From Aequorivita aquimaris (GTDB lineage: Bacteria > Bacteroidota > Bacteroidia > Flavobacteriales > Flavobacteriaceae): DNA of 64,000 nt. Of this stretch, positions 34,601 through 43,471 are shown piece by piece (position 1 is the first letter of the stretch; every line of letters begins with the position of its first letter). Location of the stretch: assembly GCF_001573155.1 (NCBI RefSeq), contig NZ_JRWG01000002.1, positions 434,001 to 498,000 on the forward strand, given 5' to 3'. Below the pieces are notes generated by a model. It was not told where the DNA came from and searched no databases. It was given only the letters and a program-made list of their open reading frames with translations. A program made the translations under genes and the position numbers.

Positions 34601-34816
34601 GGATTGATGCCGTTGGTACTTTCAAACGGGGTTGGTGCCGCAGGTAACCGTTCCATTGGTACCGGAGCCGTTGGTGGTTTATTGATAGGAACAATTTTAG
34701 GGGTTTTTGTAATTCCAATTTTGTTCATCCTTTTCCAGTGGTTACAGGAAAAAATTACGGGCGCACCGACTGAAAAATTAGAAACTATTGAAGAAAACAC
34801 TTCTCATGAAAAATAA
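31655..34816 (+). CDS. RND multidrug efflux permease (AcrB/HAE1 type)
   Basis: A 1053-residue inner-membrane proton-driven pump. It has the N-terminal membrane helix (FIDRPVLSTVISIIIVILG), the PITQYPDIAPPTIQVNATYPGA motif, two large periplasmic loops, and twelve membrane helices including the proton-relay segment GIVVDDAIVVVEAV. Length and order are typical of HAE1 pumps that export hydrophobic drugs, dyes and detergents. Its 3' end overlaps the channel gene. Confidence 0.96.
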   Translation: MLKTFIDRPVLSTVISIIIVILGILGLSNLPITQYPDIAPPTIQVNATYPGANAETILESVIIPLEEQINGVEGMTYLTSTATNNGTASISVFFDQDVDPDIAAVNVQNRVARANSLLPQAVIQTGVTTSKQQTSALMFLSFYSTNPDYDDTFLQNYLKINVIPELQRVNGVGDVSVFGGKDYSMRIWLNPQKLAAYSLMPSDVVAALKEQSLEAAAGALGENNGEAFSYTIKYPGRYKTEQQYSDIVIKALGNGEFLRLSDVAQIELGAQSYAGGSVTNGNPAVNMGIFQTKGSNAQEIIDAIKVELAQVEANLPEGITYYIPYDTNNFLNASIEKVVMTLVEAFLLVFLVVFIFLQDFRSTLIPAIAVPVSIIGTFFFLNLFGYSINLLTLFALVLAIGIVVDDAIVVVEAVHSKIDEGEKSPKKASLKAMHEISGAIVSITLVMSAVFIPVTFIKGPTGVFYEQFGVTLIVAIIISAINALTLTPALSALFLKGHDEKQNSNKPGFIQKFFNGFNRGFKATVNRYGRSVHFLYRHKWITGVILLLAVLGIWWSSATLKTGFVPDEDRGIIFMNVELPAGSSIDRTREVNLKLYNKIKDLPGVQGASVIDGRSLISGAGSNYGLGFIRLDDWKDREDESLSVQAITGQLFGIAAQIPEAQIIFFSPPSIPGFGNSAGAEVNLLDRSGGSFTDLDQTNQEFIAKLSQRPEIQYAQSSFNTRYPQYEMTLNVPLAKEVGVSVQTIFNTLQGYIGSIFAADFSRFGKQYRVYVQALPEDRASESDLNNIYVRTASGEMTPITQFVTLKRVYGPQSVTRFNLFNSTKVTAAPAPGYSSGDVIAAVEDVSQTLPSNFDIAYSGLTLEEKSAGNQTTMIFILSLVFVYFLLAAQYESYLLPFSVLFSLPVGVFGAYISTQFMGLQNNIYFQIALIMLIGLLAKNAILIVEFALQRRKHGESILDAAIDGAEARLRPILMTSFAFIFGLMPLVLSNGVGAAGNRSIGTGAVGGLLIGTILGVFVIPILFILFQWLQEKITGAPTEKLETIEENTSHEK

Positions 34817-36200
34817 TAGCATATATAAAATTTTGATATTGGCAAGTTTGCCGTTTCTGCTGGTTTCTTGCTTTGCCGCGAAAGATTATGAACGGCCCCA
34901 AGTGGTAAATGAAGCAAATTACAGAACTGAAAATCTTCCGCAGGATACCTTAAGCATCGCGACCCTTTCGTGGAAGGACTTGTTTACGGATCCTTTGTTG
35001 CAAGGTTACATTGAAGAAGGCCTGAAAAACAATATGGACATTCGGGTGGCGCTTCAGCAAATACGTATAGCCGAAGCGTATGTAAAACAGGGCAAGGCGG
35101 GGTATTTTCCTTCGTTGAGTGGAAATGCAAAATACACACATCAGGAATTGCCGGCCCAAAACCAGTTTGGCAATATTTCTTCCATCAGTCAATACGAGTT
35201 GAGCGCGAGTCTTTCGTGGGAAGCAGATATTTGGGGAAAAATTCGTAGCAATGAAAGGGCTTTTCAAGCTTCATACCTTCAAACTGTTGCGGCACACCAA
35301 GCCGTAAAAAGTAGGTTGATTGCCAATATTGCTTCGGTTTATTACCAATTGTTGGCGTTGGATGAACAAATTCGTGTTACCGAGGAAACCATCGAGACGC
35401 GTTCAAAAGGTTTGGAAACAACCCAAGCTTTAAAGGAGGCCGGAAACGTTACCGAAGTAGGCGTAAAGCAAACGGAAGCGCAGCTTTATACCGCTCAAGG
35501 AATTTTAATCGATTTAAAAAACCAAGCCCGCCTGTTGGAAAATACAATGTCTATTTTATTGGGAAGCGCTCCGCACGAAATAACCCGTGGAAGCTTGGAA
35601 AATCAAGATATCGAAATACCGTTGAAAACAGGAATTCCGTCACAATTGCTCAGAAATAGACCCGATGTTATGGCCGCGGAATACAGTTTGATGAATGCTT
35701 TTGAACTTACGAATGCAGCCCGAGCCAGCTTCTATCCGTCATTGACGCTTTCGGCAACGGGAGGTTTTCAGAATATTGAGATTGATAAACTTTTCAATGC
35801 CAATTCGCTATTTGCAACTATTATTGGAGGGTTGACGCAGCCTATTTTCAACAAACGTCAAATCCGTACGCAGTATGAAGTCTCTCAGGCACAGCAGGAA
35901 CAGGCTTATTTGGATTTTAGATTGGCCGTTATCACTGCCAGTAAAGAAGTTTCGGATGCGCTTTATAATTATCAGTCTGCAACCGAAAAAATTGAAGTAA
36001 ACCAAAAGGAATTTGAGGCTTATAATTTGGCAACAGGCTATTCCGAAGAACTTTTGGACAACGGTTATGCAAACTATTTGGAAGTTTTGAACGCGCAGGA
36101 AAACGCGCTTAATTCAAGCTTAAACCTTATAAACACAAAAAATAACCAGCTTCAGGCCATCGTGGATTTATACGAAGCCTTGGGCGGCGGTTGGCGATAG
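34806..36200 (+). CDS. TolC-like outer membrane efflux lipoprotein (NodT type)
   Basis: A 464-residue outer-membrane factor with lipobox LLVSC (Cys22). The two repeated OEP halves are visible; each contains the coiled-coil and strand pattern (LSWEADIWGKIRSNERAF in the first, LTQPIFNKRQIRTQYEVSQA in the second). I use ATG 34806 (MKNNSIYKILI), inside the last codons of the pump gene, rather than the longer frame. It completes the tripartite RND system, and a terminator follows. Confidence 0.93.
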   Translation: MKNNSIYKILILASLPFLLVSCFAAKDYERPQVVNEANYRTENLPQDTLSIATLSWKDLFTDPLLQGYIEEGLKNNMDIRVALQQIRIAEAYVKQGKAGYFPSLSGNAKYTHQELPAQNQFGNISSISQYELSASLSWEADIWGKIRSNERAFQASYLQTVAAHQAVKSRLIANIASVYYQLLALDEQIRVTEETIETRSKGLETTQALKEAGNVTEVGVKQTEAQLYTAQGILIDLKNQARLLENTMSILLGSAPHEITRGSLENQDIEIPLKTGIPSQLLRNRPDVMAAEYSLMNAFELTNAARASFYPSLTLSATGGFQNIEIDKLFNANSLFATIIGGLTQPIFNKRQIRTQYEVSQAQQEQAYLDFRLAVITASKEVSDALYNYQSATEKIEVNQKEFEAYNLATGYSEELLDNGYANYLEVLNAQENALNSSLNLINTKNNQLQAIVDLYEALGGGWR

Positions 36201-36228
36201 TTTTTTCATATTTTTTATTGTTGATTGT

Positions 36229-36270
36229 AAATCTGTCTTGAATCTTTTTTTCAAGGCAGATTTTTTTATA
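36229..36270 (+). terminator. terminator of the RND efflux operon
   Basis: Arms AAATCTGTCTTGA and TCAAGGCAGATTT (one G-U pair) followed by a T-run. It overlaps the longer version of the next open frame, which supports starting that gene at 36301. Confidence 0.85.
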
Positions 36271-36300
36271 TCCTATTTCGAAAACAGCTATTTTAGTGCA

Positions 36301-38784
36301 ATGGGAAAATTTCACTTCATCATTTTTTTACTTGTTTTCGCCTTTATTTCCTGTGAAGAAGCGCCTAATGAAACTATTTCGTTGAATGGCGATTGGCAAT
36401 TTTCCGAAGCTGGAAAAAATGATTGGAAAACTGCGGAAGTTCCCGGAACCGTGCAAGCAGATTTGCTGCGATTGGGAGAAATTCCAGACCCCTTTTTAAA
36501 AAATAACGAAGACTCCATTCAGTGGATTTCGGAAAGAAATTGGCAGTATAAAAAGCAATTTTCGGTTTCCGAAGAAATCTTAAAAAGAACGAAACATTTT
36601 TTGAATTTTGAAGGTTTGGATACATATGCCAAAGTTTTACTCAATGACAGTTTAATTCTCTCCGCAAACAATGCTTTCCGAAGCTGGGAAGTCGATATTA
36701 GCGATGCATTAAAACCCGAAAACGAACTTTTGATAATTTTCAAAAGCCCAGATTCCATCGAAAAAAGTGAAGCTGAAAATTTAAATTATGAACTACCCGG
36801 CGGAAGTCGTGTTTTCACCCGAAAGCCGCAATATCAATACGGTTGGGATTGGGCGCCAACTATAAAAACGATGGGCATTTGGCGAAATGTTTCGTTGATG
36901 AGTTATGATTTTGCACGGTTAAAAGACGTTTTTCTTGAAACAAAATCTATCTCAGACTCGGTGGCCGAAATTGTTGCAAAATTTGAAATTGAAACGGTAA
37001 AAGAAGAAGAAATCACCCTTCAAATCACAAATAAAAATACGTCTGAAACCTTCACTTCAACCTTTAAAACCAAAGCGGGTGAAAGTGAATATCAAATACC
37101 TTTCAACATCAAAAACCCAAAACTTTGGTGGACGCATAATTTGGGCGAACCATTTATGTATAACATTCAAGTTGAATTGATTCACAATAAAAATGTTTTG
37201 GAAACACATTCCAAAAAACTCGGAGTTCGTTCGATAAAATTGATTACAGAAAAAGATTCCATCGGCGAAAGTTTTTATTTCAAGTTAAACGGGAAACCTG
37301 TTTATATGAAGGGAGCCAACTATGTTCCCCAACAAATATTTGAAACAAAATTAGACCAAGAAAAATACACAAAACTTATTGATGGCGCGGTTTTGGCAAA
37401 TATGAATATGCTGCGCGTTTGGGGCGGTGGAATTTATGAGGACAACTTTTTTTACCAGCTTTGTGATGCCAAAGGAATCCTTGTTTGGCAGGATTTTATG
37501 TTTGCCTGCGCGATGTATCCCGGCGATGCGGCTTTTTTGGAAAATGTAAAACAGGAAGCCATTGACAATGTGAAACGGTTGCGCGGGCATCCAAGTATTG
37601 CGCTATTTTGCGGCAATAACGAGAGCGGCGAGGGTTGGCATCGCTGGGGCTGGCAGGACGGTAAAACCGAGGAACAAAAGCAGGAAATTTGGGCAAATTA
37701 CGATGCGGTTTTCAACAATATTTTACCGAAAGTTGTGGATAGTTTAAGCCCGACAATCAGTTATTGGGAAAGCTCGCCAAAATACGGTCGTGGCGACAAA
37801 CGCTACCAATTTGAGGGCGATGCGCACGATTGGTGGGTGTGGCACGACGGCTGGCCGTTTGAACATTTTGAGGAAAACGTGCCCCGATTTATGAGCGAGT
37901 TTGGATTTCAATCTTTCCCAACTGTTGAAACCATAAAATACACCACTGAAAGAGATTCGGTGGTAATGAATGATACACTTTTTACAAACCATCAAAAGCA
38001 TTCGCGGGGTTTTCAGATTATTGAAGATTATATGGCGCGAGATTTTTCCGTTCCTCAAAACGCTGACGATTACGTTTATATGAGCCAACTTCTGCAAGCC
38101 TATGGAATTTCCAAAGGAATCCATGCCCAGCGCCGCGCAAAACCTTACAATATGGGCACACTTTATTGGCAGTTGAACGATTGCTGGCCAGCGGTTTCGT
38201 GGTCGAGTATTGATTATTTTGGCAATTGGAAAGCATTGCATTATAGCGCAAAAAAAGCTTTTGATAACATTTTGATTTCCGCGGAAGAAAAAAACGACAC
38301 GCTAAATATTTTTGTTGTTAATGATAGTTTTAAAAACATTAAGGATTCCCTTTCTGTGAAATTGATGGATTTCGATGGAAAAGTTATTTATGAGAACAAA
38401 CTTTTGGCTGAAAGCCTTGAAAATAGTAGTGAAGAGCTTTTTTCGCTTCAACTGCAAACCTTGAAATTTAAAAGGACGGTTTGTGTATTAAAAGTGAATT
38501 TTGGAAAAAATGAATACTTCCATTATTTCGTAAAACCAAAGGATTTGAATTTGAGCAAAAGTGAAATCGAAATCAAAACTGAAAAGGCGAAAGATGGATT
38601 TATGATTACGCTTTTCTCAAAAACACTTCAGAAAAATGTATTTTTAATTGCCAATGAAAAAGGAACTTTTGAAGATAATTATTTTGATCTTTTGCCGAAT
38701 GAGCCTAAAACAATTCTTTTTTCAACCGAAAGCAAATCACCGCCAGAACTGGAATATAAAGCCTTAAATCAATTCATAAAATAA
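36301..38784 (+). CDS. glycoside hydrolase family 2 beta-mannosidase lipoprotein
   Basis: An 827-residue GH2 enzyme with lipobox AFISC (Cys18), a sugar-binding jelly-roll domain (about 25-200), an immunoglobulin-like domain and a TIM barrel. The acid/base is E441 (CGNNESGEGWHRW) and the nucleophile is E533 (FMSEFGFQSFP). WGGGIYEDN and the mannosidase-like pattern suggest beta-mannosidase rather than galactosidase. ATG 36301 gives the lipoprotein signal. The GH20 gene follows after 2 bases, so the two enzymes probably work on the same glycans. Confidence 0.9.
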   Translation: MGKFHFIIFLLVFAFISCEEAPNETISLNGDWQFSEAGKNDWKTAEVPGTVQADLLRLGEIPDPFLKNNEDSIQWISERNWQYKKQFSVSEEILKRTKHFLNFEGLDTYAKVLLNDSLILSANNAFRSWEVDISDALKPENELLIIFKSPDSIEKSEAENLNYELPGGSRVFTRKPQYQYGWDWAPTIKTMGIWRNVSLMSYDFARLKDVFLETKSISDSVAEIVAKFEIETVKEEEITLQITNKNTSETFTSTFKTKAGESEYQIPFNIKNPKLWWTHNLGEPFMYNIQVELIHNKNVLETHSKKLGVRSIKLITEKDSIGESFYFKLNGKPVYMKGANYVPQQIFETKLDQEKYTKLIDGAVLANMNMLRVWGGGIYEDNFFYQLCDAKGILVWQDFMFACAMYPGDAAFLENVKQEAIDNVKRLRGHPSIALFCGNNESGEGWHRWGWQDGKTEEQKQEIWANYDAVFNNILPKVVDSLSPTISYWESSPKYGRGDKRYQFEGDAHDWWVWHDGWPFEHFEENVPRFMSEFGFQSFPTVETIKYTTERDSVVMNDTLFTNHQKHSRGFQIIEDYMARDFSVPQNADDYVYMSQLLQAYGISKGIHAQRRAKPYNMGTLYWQLNDCWPAVSWSSIDYFGNWKALHYSAKKAFDNILISAEEKNDTLNIFVVNDSFKNIKDSLSVKLMDFDGKVIYENKLLAESLENSSEELFSLQLQTLKFKRTVCVLKVNFGKNEYFHYFVKPKDLNLSKSEIEIKTEKAKDGFMITLFSKTLQKNVFLIANEKGTFEDNYFDLLPNEPKTILFSTESKSPPELEYKALNQFIK

Positions 38785-38786
38785 CG

Positions 38787-41078
38787 ATGCGAAAAATCCT
38801 TTTCTTATTCATATTTGTAATGTCCGCTGGAATGTTTTCGCAGAGCGATCAAATTGCACTGATTCCCAAACCGCAGTCTTTGGAATTAAAAAAAGGAACT
38901 TTCAAAATTGATGAAAACATAACCCTTTATTTTGAACCAGAATTTGAAATTGCAGGAAATTTTTTAAATGATTTTCTTCAAAATGGAGCGGGATTTCAGC
39001 TTAAAAAAACTTCGGAAAAAGAAGCAGATTTAATTTTCAAAAAAGATGTGTCCCAACCTTCCGAAGGCTATATTTTAGTAATATCAAATTCAAAAATTAC
39101 AATAAAAGCTTCTGATGCGAGCGGTGCTTTTTATGCGGTTCAAACCTTGCGGCAATTACTTCCGCCCCAGGCTGAGGCAAAAAATCCAACTAAAAAACAA
39201 TCATTTTCAATACCACAATTAACGATTACAGATTACCCAAAATTTCAATACCGAGGAATGCATTTGGATTGTGCTCGGCATTTTTTCGATAAAGAGTTCG
39301 TGAAAAAATACATCGCTAATCTCGCTTTGTTGAAAATGAATTATTTTCATTGGCATCTCACGGATGACCAAGGTTGGCGGATTGAAATAAAAAAGTATCC
39401 GGAACTCACATCAAAAGGCGCATTTCGGGAAGAAACGTTAATTGGCCATTATAACGATACCCCACAAAAATTTGACGGCAAGCGTTACGGCGGTTTTTAC
39501 ACCCAAGAAGACATAAAAGAAGTAGTAGCTTTTGCTGCAAAACACAACGTTACCATAATTCCCGAAATTGAAATGCCTGGCCACGCCCAGGCTGCAATCA
39601 GTGCCTATCCTGAGTTGGGCTGCACAGGCACACAAATTCCCGTTGCTACAACATGGGGTGTTTTTGAAGATATTTTTTGTCCGAAAGAAGAAACTTTTAC
39701 CTTTTTGGAAAATGTGTTAAGTGACGTTATTCCTTTATTTCCAAGTGAATATATTCACATCGGCGGCGATGAAGCCCCAAAATTACAATGGAAGAATTGT
39801 GCTCATTGCCAAAAATTGATAAAGGATAAAAATTTAAAAGATGAGCACGGTTTGCAGAGTTATTTTATTCAGCGAATAGAAAAGTTTGTAAACAGCAAAG
39901 GGAAAAAAATAATAGGCTGGGATGAGATTTTGGAAGGTGGCCTAGCGCCAAACGCAACCGTAATGTCATGGCGCGGGATGCAGGGCGGTATTGATGCTGC
40001 AAAAGAAAAACACGACGTGATCATGACGCCAACCTCACATTCTTATTTTGATTATTATCAAAGTGATAACCCAGATGAGCCTTTGGCAATTGGAGGTTTT
40101 GTTCCCTTAAAAAAAGTGTATTCGTTTAATCCAATTCCAAAGGAACTGAATGCGGAAGAGTCAAAATATATACTCGGGGCACAAGCAAATTTGTGGACGG
40201 AATATATTCAAAATGAAAAGCAAGTTGAATATATGGTTTTTCCAAGAATCCTTGCTATGAGTGAAGTTACGTGGAGCGGTCCTTCAGAAAATTTGGAAAA
40301 GGATTACCCAGATTTCGTTACTCGCGTTGAAGCGTTTATGCCGCGTTTGGATTCTTTGAATATTAATTATGCCAATCATTTATACGAACTTGAAGGCAAG
40401 ATTTTGAAAGAGGACGGCAAGGTTTTTTACGAGCTGACAACGCCAACAAAGGGAAAGGAAATCTGCTACTCTATAAATAATTCTGAAACTAAAGTCTATT
40501 TAAAACCGATTTTGATTGAAGAAAGTTCGAAGATTTCAGCCAATGTTTTTAAAAATGGCGAAAAAGTGGGGCGTGAATTTTCAGAAGAAATTATGTATCA
40601 CAAAGGAATTACAGCTAAAATTTCATTGAACGTTTCTCCAAATCCTGCGTATGCCGCTGGCGGAAAAGAAGCTTTGATTAATGGAATTTCAGGAAGTGAT
40701 AAACGTTACGGCGATAAGGAATGGCTGGGGTTTTGGGGAGATGATTTGGAAATTACGATTGATTTCGGAAAGGAAATTGAAATTAATTCCGTAAATCTTC
40801 GATTTTATGATGCGCCTGGACAGTGGATTCATGCGCCGAAAGAAGTTATTGGTTTTTGCTATGATTTGGAAGGAAAAAAGAATACTTCATCAACAAAGTA
40901 TTTTCAAAATCTACAGCCAAATATTAAAAATGTAAAAATTGATTTATCGATTAAAAATAAACCTTTTAAGACAAAAGGTCTGCATATTAAAGTCCCCAAT
41001 TATGGAACCATCCCCGAAGGCCAGCAAGGAGCAGGAAACAAAGCTTGGACATTTATTGACGAAATTATTATAGAATGA
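38787..41078 (+). CDS. beta-N-acetylhexosaminidase, GH20
   Basis: A 763-residue secreted enzyme with a signal peptide (cleavage near AGMFSQ), a GH20b N-terminal domain, and a TIM barrel with the substrate-assisted catalytic pair D328-E329 (HIGGDEAPK). WHLTDDQGWRIEIKKYPELT is the family signature. A C-terminal region (about 620-763) resembles a discoidin-type carbohydrate-binding domain. It removes terminal GlcNAc or GalNAc residues. It overlaps cutC by four bases. Confidence 0.94.
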   Translation: MRKILFLFIFVMSAGMFSQSDQIALIPKPQSLELKKGTFKIDENITLYFEPEFEIAGNFLNDFLQNGAGFQLKKTSEKEADLIFKKDVSQPSEGYILVISNSKITIKASDASGAFYAVQTLRQLLPPQAEAKNPTKKQSFSIPQLTITDYPKFQYRGMHLDCARHFFDKEFVKKYIANLALLKMNYFHWHLTDDQGWRIEIKKYPELTSKGAFREETLIGHYNDTPQKFDGKRYGGFYTQEDIKEVVAFAAKHNVTIIPEIEMPGHAQAAISAYPELGCTGTQIPVATTWGVFEDIFCPKEETFTFLENVLSDVIPLFPSEYIHIGGDEAPKLQWKNCAHCQKLIKDKNLKDEHGLQSYFIQRIEKFVNSKGKKIIGWDEILEGGLAPNATVMSWRGMQGGIDAAKEKHDVIMTPTSHSYFDYYQSDNPDEPLAIGGFVPLKKVYSFNPIPKELNAEESKYILGAQANLWTEYIQNEKQVEYMVFPRILAMSEVTWSGPSENLEKDYPDFVTRVEAFMPRLDSLNINYANHLYELEGKILKEDGKVFYELTTPTKGKEICYSINNSETKVYLKPILIEESSKISANVFKNGEKVGREFSEEIMYHKGITAKISLNVSPNPAYAAGGKEALINGISGSDKRYGDKEWLGFWGDDLEITIDFGKEIEINSVNLRFYDAPGQWIHAPKEVIGFCYDLEGKKNTSSTKYFQNLQPNIKNVKIDLSIKNKPFKTKGLHIKVPNYGTIPEGQQGAGNKAWTFIDEIIIE

Positions 41079-41800
41079 TTATAGAAATCTGCGCAAACAG
41101 TTTTGGAAGTGCCCAAGCCGCACAACTTGCCGGTGCACACCGAATTGAACTTTGCACCGAACTTTCGGTTGGCGGACTCACGCCAAGTCACGGCTTGATT
41201 GAAAAAGTGGTTTCGGAATTGAATATTCCCACTCACGTTTTAATCCGCCCGCGAAGTGGAAATTTCACCTATTCCGATGAAGAAATGGATGTGATGTTGC
41301 GCGATATTTCGTTCTGCAAAAAGATGGGATGCGCAGGAATTGTAAGCGGATTTTTAACCTCGGAAAGCAAAATTGATTCAGGAAAAACAAAACGATTAAT
41401 TGCCGCTTCCGAAGGAATGGAGTTTACTTTTCATAGAGCATTTGATTGGGTTGAAAATCCTTTGGAAGAACTTCAAAAATTGATTGATTTAGAAGTAAAC
41501 AGGTTGCTTTCTTCGGGTCAAAAACCAACTGCAATCGAAGGAATTTCACTTTTAAAAGAACTTCAAAATATTTCAAAGGGTAAAATTGAGCTTATGCCTG
41601 GAGGCGGAATTAACATTGAAAATGTCTTGAAATTTAAGAAAGCTGGATTTAAAAGCATTCACTTTTCGGCAACAACGAAAAAACAAGTTCTTTCAAAAAA
41701 GCCCATCGTTTCAATGCACAGTGATTCTTTTTTTGAAGAAGGAATTATTGCGACCTCAAATGCCGAAACCATTCAAAAAATAAAAGCACTTTTAGCGTAA
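41075..41800 (+). CDS. cutC: CutC family protein
   Basis: A 241-residue TIM-barrel protein with the family patterns EICANSFGSAQAAQLAGAHRIELC, GGLTPSHGLIE, HVLIRPRSGNFTYSDEE and MPGGGI. CutC was first linked to copper homeostasis in E. coli, but that role is disputed. It overlaps the GH20 gene by four bases (same transcript) and overlaps the 3' end of the convergent YCII-type lipoprotein gene by nine. Confidence 0.93.
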   Translation: MIIEICANSFGSAQAAQLAGAHRIELCTELSVGGLTPSHGLIEKVVSELNIPTHVLIRPRSGNFTYSDEEMDVMLRDISFCKKMGCAGIVSGFLTSESKIDSGKTKRLIAASEGMEFTFHRAFDWVENPLEELQKLIDLEVNRLLSSGQKPTAIEGISLLKELQNISKGKIELMPGGGINIENVLKFKKAGFKSIHFSATTKKQVLSKKPIVSMHSDSFFEEGIIATSNAETIQKIKALLA

Positions 41801-42286
41801 CGGAAATCCTTTGGCCGCCCACCACGGGTGGATTTCAATTTCCAATCTGCCCGCTTTTACCATCGGGTCCATATTGGCCAAACTGTCCGCCATTTTTTGG
41901 GTAGGGACGTTATAAATGGTGATACCGCGAATATCGCCATCATCGCCAAACGGGCCCGAAATATCCGCAAAACCTTCTTCATACATCCGGCCCAAGTGTG
42001 CTAAATGTAACTTTTGAAGGCTATCTGCTTCTTTTTTGGTTTGCGAACGCGTTGATCCTTTTTTCAAGAATGCGATGAAATATTGCTGCATCAAAATAGT
42101 GTCGCCCGATTTTTCATCAACATAATCGAAGGTTTGAAAGCCTTTTTGAGTAAGTTCCTCTTTTAGTTGCGCCATTGGAATTTTCTCTTCCTCTGGGCAA
42201 GGTTCGGTGATGTATTCTTTCTCAATTTTGGTTTCACAACTAAAAAATGTGATTCCTAAAATTATCAATAGTAGTTTAGTTTTCAT
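41792..42286 (-). CDS. lipoprotein with YCII-related domain
   Basis: A 164-residue lipoprotein: lipobox TFFSC (Cys17), a short spacer, and a C-terminal region (about 60-160) resembling the YCII ferredoxin-like fold (QQYFIAFLKKGSTRS, HLAHLGRMYEEGFADISGPFGDDGDIRGI). YCII domains are usually cytoplasmic and small; an exported version is less usual. Function is unknown. It overlaps the CYTH gene by 11 bases and likely shares its transcript. Confidence 0.8.
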   Translation of the reverse strand: MKTKLLLIILGITFFSCETKIEKEYITEPCPEEEKIPMAQLKEELTQKGFQTFDYVDEKSGDTILMQQYFIAFLKKGSTRSQTKKEADSLQKLHLAHLGRMYEEGFADISGPFGDDGDIRGITIYNVPTQKMADSLANMDPMVKAGRLEIEIHPWWAAKGFPLR

Positions 42287-42755
42287 TTGTCCAGTTTTTA
42301 TATGGGTTTTTACTCAAATTTGAATTGTAATATTTCACATCGCCCGTAACTTCCTTTCCCAGCCATTCGGGTTTTGAAAAGGGTTCGGTTTCGGAATCGA
42401 GTTCTATTTCGGCAATGATTAAACCTTCGTTATCGCCCATAAAATCATCCACTTCAAAAGTATGGTCGTCAAAGAAAATTTCATAGCGTGTTTTTTCAAT
42501 AATTCCCGGCTCGCAAAGGTGGAGCAATTCTTCTGCTTCTGCCTGTGAAATTTGTTTTTCCCATTCAAAGCGGGAAAGGCCGGATTTATTTGACTTCCCC
42601 TTTATAGTAATAAACCCATCATTCCCTTGTATGCGGATGCGCACGGTGCGTTCGGGATGAGTGTTCAAAAACCCTTGAACGATTCGCGTGCGTTTGTGCG
42701 CCTCATTTTTAAAAGCTTCGGAGGTGACTAAAAATTTACGTTCTATTTCCTGCAT
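42276..42755 (-). CDS. CYTH domain protein (triphosphate tunnel metalloenzyme family)
   Basis: A 159-residue CYTH protein. It starts with the diagnostic EIERKFLV motif and shows the paired basic and acidic residues of the tunnel (RTVRIRIQG, FITIKGK, RYEIFFDDHTFEVDDF, IAEIELDSE). Family members act on triphosphates or adenylate; the bacterial single-domain form is often a tripolyphosphatase. It overlaps both neighbours, indicating one compact operon of three genes. Confidence 0.93.
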   Translation of the reverse strand: MQEIERKFLVTSEAFKNEAHKRTRIVQGFLNTHPERTVRIRIQGNDGFITIKGKSNKSGLSRFEWEKQISQAEAEELLHLCEPGIIEKTRYEIFFDDHTFEVDDFMGDNEGLIIAEIELDSETEPFSKPEWLGKEVTGDVKYYNSNLSKNPYKNWTNEN

Positions 42756-43401
42756 TTTGGGCTATTTGTTTGATTTCATCGGAAGTGATTTGTTGTTTTG
42801 GAAATTCTTTTTTCGCCAAAGCCAGCATCGCCTCGGCAATGGTTTCGGCTTTAATCATTTTGTATTTCTTTGGAATCAAAAATCCGAAGGTTTTCATAAA
42901 AAAAGTTGCCACTTTTTCACCAAAACGGTTTTCATCCCTATCGCCCACAATTAGTGAAGGTTGCAAAATGTATGTATTTTTGATACGCTGACTTAATACA
43001 TCGCGCTGCATTTCGCCTTTGGTTTTGTTGTAAAAAATACTGCTATTGGCATCTGCGCCCATTGCCGAAATTACGATAAACGTTTCAATTCCGTTCTGTT
43101 TTGCAAGCTTGGCGGCAGTCACAGGAATGCCGTAATCAATCTTTTTATAGGTTTCCTTATCGGGCGTTTTGGATTTTGTGGTGCCAATACAGCAGAAAAC
43201 CACATCGGCTTTAAAGGCTTCGGAATGATTTTCCAGTTGAAACATATCTATCAAATGCTCCTCAATTTTCGGGGAATTCATATCGGCAGTGCTGCGCGAA
43301 AAGAGTTTTATCTTTTCATAAACAGGGTCTTTCAAAAGTTTTTTGAGCAGGATACTTCCCGTTAAGCCCGTGGCGCCTAAAATGATTGCTGTTTTTTTCA
43401 T
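42736..43401 (-). CDS. NAD(P)-binding protein of the HTATIP2/TIP30-like SDR group
   Basis: A 221-residue Rossmann protein with the nucleotide-binding motif GATGLTGSILLKKLL near the N-terminus and a CCIGTTKSKTPDKETYKKIDYG segment typical of the atypical SDR group called TIP30-like. FIVISAMGADANSSIFYNKTKGEMQRDV carries the catalytic-type Tyr and Lys. The function in bacteria is unclear. I use ATG 43401 (MKKTAIILGA). It is first in a three-gene minus operon. Confidence 0.85.
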   Translation of the reverse strand: MKKTAIILGATGLTGSILLKKLLKDPVYEKIKLFSRSTADMNSPKIEEHLIDMFQLENHSEAFKADVVFCCIGTTKSKTPDKETYKKIDYGIPVTAAKLAKQNGIETFIVISAMGADANSSIFYNKTKGEMQRDVLSQRIKNTYILQPSLIVGDRDENRFGEKVATFFMKTFGFLIPKKYKMIKAETIAEAMLALAKKEFPKQQITSDEIKQIAQNAGNRT

Positions 43402-43459
43402 TGAATATGTTTCCATTAAAAATAGGTTTCGACTGCGCTCAACCAGACATTAAAGATAT

Positions 43460-43467
43460 TAAATTTG
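43460..43467 (+). promoter_or_regulatory. -7 promoter element of dinB
   Basis: TAAATTTG lies only 5 bases before the ATG at 43472, so the transcript would be leaderless or start at ATG 43484. Confidence 0.45.
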
Positions 43468-43471
43468 TAAG

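Noticed and set aside
36238-36300. N-terminal extension of the GH2 enzyme
   Set aside because: It overlaps the efflux-operon terminator and would spoil the lipoprotein signal peptide that begins at 36301.
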